Below are positions 48,028 through 52,861 of a stretch of DNA of 52,861 nucleotides, one piece after another. Numbering within the stretch: the first letter of the stretch is position 1; the number at the start of each line of letters is the position of its first letter. Under the pieces are notes generated by a model. The model made no database searches and had not been told where the DNA came from. It worked only from the letters and a program-made list of their open reading frames with translations. Both the position numbers and the translations under genes were made by a program. Source of the stretch: Aeromonas sobria (GTDB taxonomy: Bacteria > Pseudomonadota > Gammaproteobacteria > Enterobacterales > Aeromonadaceae); assembly GCF_000820145.1 (NCBI RefSeq), contig NZ_CDBW01000019.1, positions 1-52,861 on the forward strand, read 5' to 3'.

Positions 48028-48050
48028 CTCAACCAAACGTGACCGACGAG

Positions 48051-48599
48051 TCAGAAACGGCGGACAAACTCATCGAGCGGCAGTTCGCGCAGTTTGCGTG
48101 CTTCCAGCATGGGGGTGCCGAGGTAGAGGAAGCCCACCAGCTGATCCTCTGCCGCTAATCCCAACCCCTTGTTGATCTGCTCATCGAAGATAAACCAGCC
48201 GGAGCGCCAGATGCCGTTGAAACCCTGCGCCTGCGCCGCCATCTGCATCGCCATCAGGGCGCAACCGGCAGAGAGCTCCTGCTCCAGCTTCGGCACCTTG
48301 GGGTGATCCTGATAACGGGTGGCGACGGCCACCAGCAAGGGCGCGCGCAGCGGTGCCTCCTGGCACTTCTTGACGCTATCTTCATCCTCGCCACGGGCGC
48401 GAGCTGCCTCGGCCAGCAGGTTACCCAACCGCTCGCGGCCCTCCCCTTCAAACAGAATGAACTGCCAGGGAGTCAGGGTACCGTGATCCGGCGCGCGCAG
48501 ACCCGCCTTGAGGATATTGTCGAGCACCTCACCGCTCGGGGCGGGATCGGCGAGACGGCCACAGGAGTGGCGGTTGAGCAACAGGGTGAGGGCATCCAT
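48051..48599 (-). CDS. ydjA: Nitroreductase family protein YdjA
   Basis: FMN-dependent oxidoreductase of the small nitroreductase group, 182 residues. Family segments are clear: MDALTLLLNRHS at the start, ILKAGLRAPDHGTLTPWQF, PLRAPLLVAVATRY, LSAGCALMAMQMAAQAQGFN, and VGFLYLGTP near the end. ATG 48599 matches the E. coli YdjA start, with AAGGAA 8 bases upstream; a TTG two codons earlier is unlikely. The physiological substrate is not known. It follows fadH on the same strand after 129 bases, with a terminator between them. Confidence 0.9.
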   Translation of the reverse strand: MDALTLLLNRHSCGRLADPAPSGEVLDNILKAGLRAPDHGTLTPWQFILFEGEGRERLGNLLAEAARARGEDEDSVKKCQEAPLRAPLLVAVATRYQDHPKVPKLEQELSAGCALMAMQMAAQAQGFNGIWRSGWFIFDEQINKGLGLAAEDQLVGFLYLGTPMLEARKLRELPLDEFVRRF

Positions 48600-48653
48600 G
48601 GGCAATTCCTTCTCTGGGGCAATGATGGCGCTACCTTAGCACAGCACCGAATG

Positions 48654-48680
48654 AAGAAAACCCCTGAGGCTCAGGGGTTT
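48654..48680 (-). terminator. Intrinsic terminator of fadH
   Basis: AAACCCCTGA (48658-48667) and TCAGGGGTTT (48671-48680) form a perfect 10-bp stem around GGC. On the minus strand it runs into TTTTCTTC, 48 bases after the fadH stop. Confidence 0.85.
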
Positions 48681-48728
48681 ATCGCACAATAAAGGGCAAG
48701 AGGGGTGAGGACAAGAGAGCACAGCTGG

Positions 48729-50792
<2,064 letters not shown>

Positions 50793-50964
50793 CTAGAGTA
50801 AAGAATCGAAAATCCTTTTTCAAACAAATGTTTGGACAATTTTTCAGCGAACAGCCGTGCCCTGAACGAAGATAGCCGGGATCCGCCAGTCGGAAATGGC
50901 AATTTCGCCCGCAACTGGTTAATAATGACCCTTCTCTACCCATTAACAGGGCGATAACGCGACT

Positions 50965-52809
50965 ATGTCTATTTTCAAAGGTCTGGGTTGGTTGTTCCGC
51001 AGCCTGTGGCGCCTGCTCAATTTCACCCGGCTGATGCTGGTCAATCTGCTGTTTCTCATCGTAGTGCTGGTCATCGTCTTCAGCGTCAGCCAGAAAGAGG
51101 CCCCAGAGGCCCCCATCGAAGGGGCGCTGACCCTCAATCTCAACGGCGTACTGGTGGAGCAACGCTCCCAGACCGATCCCACCGTACAACTGCTGCGCCA
51201 GATGGACAGCAGCGACGAGCAGCCGAGCGAGATCGTCCTCTCCGACCTGCTGTGGGCCATCAAGAGTGCCAAGGATGACGAGCGCATCAAGGCGCTGGTG
51301 ATCAAGCCACAAGGGCTGCAGGGAGCCAACTTCACCAAACTGCAGGAGGTGGCGAGCGCCATCGACTCCTTCCGGGAGAGCGGCAAACCGGTGATCGCCA
51401 TGGCCGACTTCTACACTCAGGGCCAGTACCTGCTGGCGGCCCACGCCGATCACGTGCTGCTCAACCAGAGCGGCGCCGTGGTGATCGAGGGGCTTGGGGT
51501 CTACCAGACCTACTTCAAGTCGGCGCTGGAGAAGCTCAATATCACCCCGCACGTGTTCAAGGTCGGCACCTACAAATCCTTCGTCGAACCCTATACCCGC
51601 GACGAGATGTCCCCCGAGAGCAAAGAAGCGAACCAGCGCTGGCTGGATCAGCTGTGGCAATCCTATGTGGCCGATGTCGCCGAGCAGCGGGAGATCGAAC
51701 CCGATGCGGTCGCGCCGGGTAAGGAGCGCTTCCTCGAGCTGCTGCGCAAGGCCGGTGGCAATGCCGCCAACTACGCCCTCGACAACGGTCTGGTGGATCA
51801 GCTGGCCACCCGCGACGAGATGACCCAGGCGGTCATTAAAGAGGTGGGTGAAGCGGATGACCACGGCTGGAAAGGGGTCGGCCTGAAAGAGTATCTGGCC
51901 GCAGTGCCCGAACAGTATCCCCAGAGTGGCAAGGATGAGGTGGGTCTGGTGGTCGCCAGCGGCGCCATCATGGATGGCGTCCAGCCTGCCGGTACCATCG
52001 GCGGTGATAGCCTCTCCGACCTGCTGGCCGATGCCCGCCGCGATGACAAGGTCAAAGCCGTGGTCCTGCGGGTCGACAGCCCGGGCGGCAGCGCCTTCGC
52101 CGCCGAGCAGATCCGCGCCGAGCTGCTGGCCCTGAAACAGGCTGGCAAGCCGGTAGTGGTCTCCATGGGCAGCTATGCCGCCTCCGGTGGCTACTGGATC
52201 TCCGCCGATGCGGACAAGATCTTCGCCTCCCCCACCACCCTCACCGGCTCCATCGGGGTGTTCGGCATGTTCGCCACCATCGACAAGGCGTTGGCCCAGT
52301 TCGGCGTGTATACCGACGGGGTCGGCACCACAGATTACGTCGGCGTCGGCCCGACCCGCGCCCTGCCGGATCACGTCGGTCAGGCTATCCAGCTGAGCGT
52401 GGAAGATACCTACCAGCGCTTCATCGGTCTGGTCGGCAAGGGCCGCGGCCTGAGCCCGCAAGAGGCCGAGAAAGCGGCCGAAGGTCGGGTCTGGACCGGT
52501 GAAGATGCCAAGAACCTCGGTCTGGTGGACGAGTTCGGCAATCTGGATGACGCCATCAAGGCAGCAGCCGAACTGGCCAACCTCAAAGAGTGGCAGGTGA
52601 CCCCCATCGAGCAGGAGGAGTCCACCAGAGACAGGTTCCTGCGTCAGCTGTTCGACAGCAGTGCCAGCGTGCTGGCTCCACAGTTGCAAAGCTGGCTGCC
52701 TGCCGGGCTTGGCAAGGCTCTGCTGGAGATGAATCGCAGCCTGGATCCGCTGACCCGCTTCAACGACCCGCAAGGCACTTACGCTTTCTGCCCAGTCTGT
52801 GTGCAGTAA
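50965..52809 (+). CDS. sppA: Signal peptide peptidase SppA (67K type)
   Basis: Membrane-bound serine protease (protease IV) that degrades cleaved signal peptides. The 614 residues match the tandem-repeat long form. A single N-terminal transmembrane helix (about 22-43) is followed by two SppA repeats. The Ser-Lys dyad is visible: Lys204 in VGTYKSFVEP (first repeat) and Ser403 in SMGSYAASGGYW (second repeat). The SD is weak. It is the last gene in the window; after its stop only 52 bases remain, with a GAGCC-A8-GGCTC hairpin (52835-52852) close to the edge. Confidence 0.96.
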   Translation: MSIFKGLGWLFRSLWRLLNFTRLMLVNLLFLIVVLVIVFSVSQKEAPEAPIEGALTLNLNGVLVEQRSQTDPTVQLLRQMDSSDEQPSEIVLSDLLWAIKSAKDDERIKALVIKPQGLQGANFTKLQEVASAIDSFRESGKPVIAMADFYTQGQYLLAAHADHVLLNQSGAVVIEGLGVYQTYFKSALEKLNITPHVFKVGTYKSFVEPYTRDEMSPESKEANQRWLDQLWQSYVADVAEQREIEPDAVAPGKERFLELLRKAGGNAANYALDNGLVDQLATRDEMTQAVIKEVGEADDHGWKGVGLKEYLAAVPEQYPQSGKDEVGLVVASGAIMDGVQPAGTIGGDSLSDLLADARRDDKVKAVVLRVDSPGGSAFAAEQIRAELLALKQAGKPVVVSMGSYAASGGYWISADADKIFASPTTLTGSIGVFGMFATIDKALAQFGVYTDGVGTTDYVGVGPTRALPDHVGQAIQLSVEDTYQRFIGLVGKGRGLSPQEAEKAAEGRVWTGEDAKNLGLVDEFGNLDDAIKAAAELANLKEWQVTPIEQEESTRDRFLRQLFDSSASVLAPQLQSWLPAGLGKALLEMNRSLDPLTRFNDPQGTYAFCPVCVQ

Positions 52810-52861
52810 CCCTGTCCTGATAAAGCGCTGAATCGAGCCAAAAAAAAGGCTCTGTCCCAAT

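Overview
The window is 52.9 kb of GC-rich, gene-dense gammaproteobacterial chromosome. Gene content, protein similarity and synteny (rpoE-rseABC-lepA-lepB-rnc-era-recO-pdxJ; aroQ-accB-accC-yhdT-panF; PanP-type aspartate decarboxylase) point to Aeromonas or a close relative. The genus is inferred from remembered protein families, not from a search. No rRNA, tRNA, CRISPR array, prophage or insertion sequence was seen.

Layout. 1-1.1 kb: N-terminus of a giant LapA-type type I-secreted adhesin, cut by the left edge. 1.3-7.3 kb: housekeeping and membrane genes (yidE, trhA, panP, yciB, yciI, cysQ). 7.4-20.6 kb: the main accessory block, an N-acetylgalactosamine (GalNAc) utilisation locus. It has a DeoR-family repressor (AgaR), divergent from kbaZ-agaS-agaVWEF-agaA-kbaY. 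This runs on into an AT-richer tail with a MalX-like PTS permease, a MalY/PatB-like C-S lyase or aminotransferase, and a secreted clan GH-D (alpha-galactosidase-like) glycosidase. 20.7-29.5 kb: pdxJ, recO, era, rnc, lepB, lepA and the sigma-E operon rpoE-rseA-rseB-rseC, all on the minus strand, with a textbook sigma-E promoter in front of rpoE. 29.7-34 kb: nadB and a PAS-GGDEF-EAL protein. 34.5-40.9 kb: acs, aroQ, accBC, yhdT, panF. 41-44.5 kb: a PTS EIICB, a LysR regulator and an NADPH:quinone-reductase-like enzyme, placed between panF and prmA, which are neighbours in E. coli. 45-52.8 kb: prmA, a D-2-hydroxyacid dehydrogenase, a maltose O-acetyltransferase-like protein, a YdjA nitroreductase, fadH and sppA.

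How the genes fit together. The aga block reads as a complete pathway. A secreted glycosidase could free GalNAc or galactose from host or environmental glycans. AgaVWEF imports and phosphorylates the sugar, AgaA deacetylates it, AgaS deaminates and isomerises it to tagatose-6-phosphate, and KbaY/KbaZ cleave tagatose-1,6-bisphosphate. AgaR, and perhaps CRP, would act at the repeats between agaR and kbaZ. PanP (beta-alanine synthesis) and PanF (pantothenate uptake) both feed coenzyme A, used by the nearby acs, acc and fadH products. The adhesin and the GGDEF-EAL protein both belong to c-di-GMP biology.

The less ordinary signals are small-scale. The 3' ends of rnc and accC are each partly duplicated, leaving short ORFs behind; the rnc one bridges rnc and era with ATGA junctions on both sides. 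Two intergenic regions (44.45-44.99 kb and 47.67-48.05 kb) contain more terminators than their flanking genes need, suggesting unannotated small RNAs. A tandem imperfect repeat lies in front of yciB. The GH-D enzyme beside the GalNAc operon is the best functional lead.
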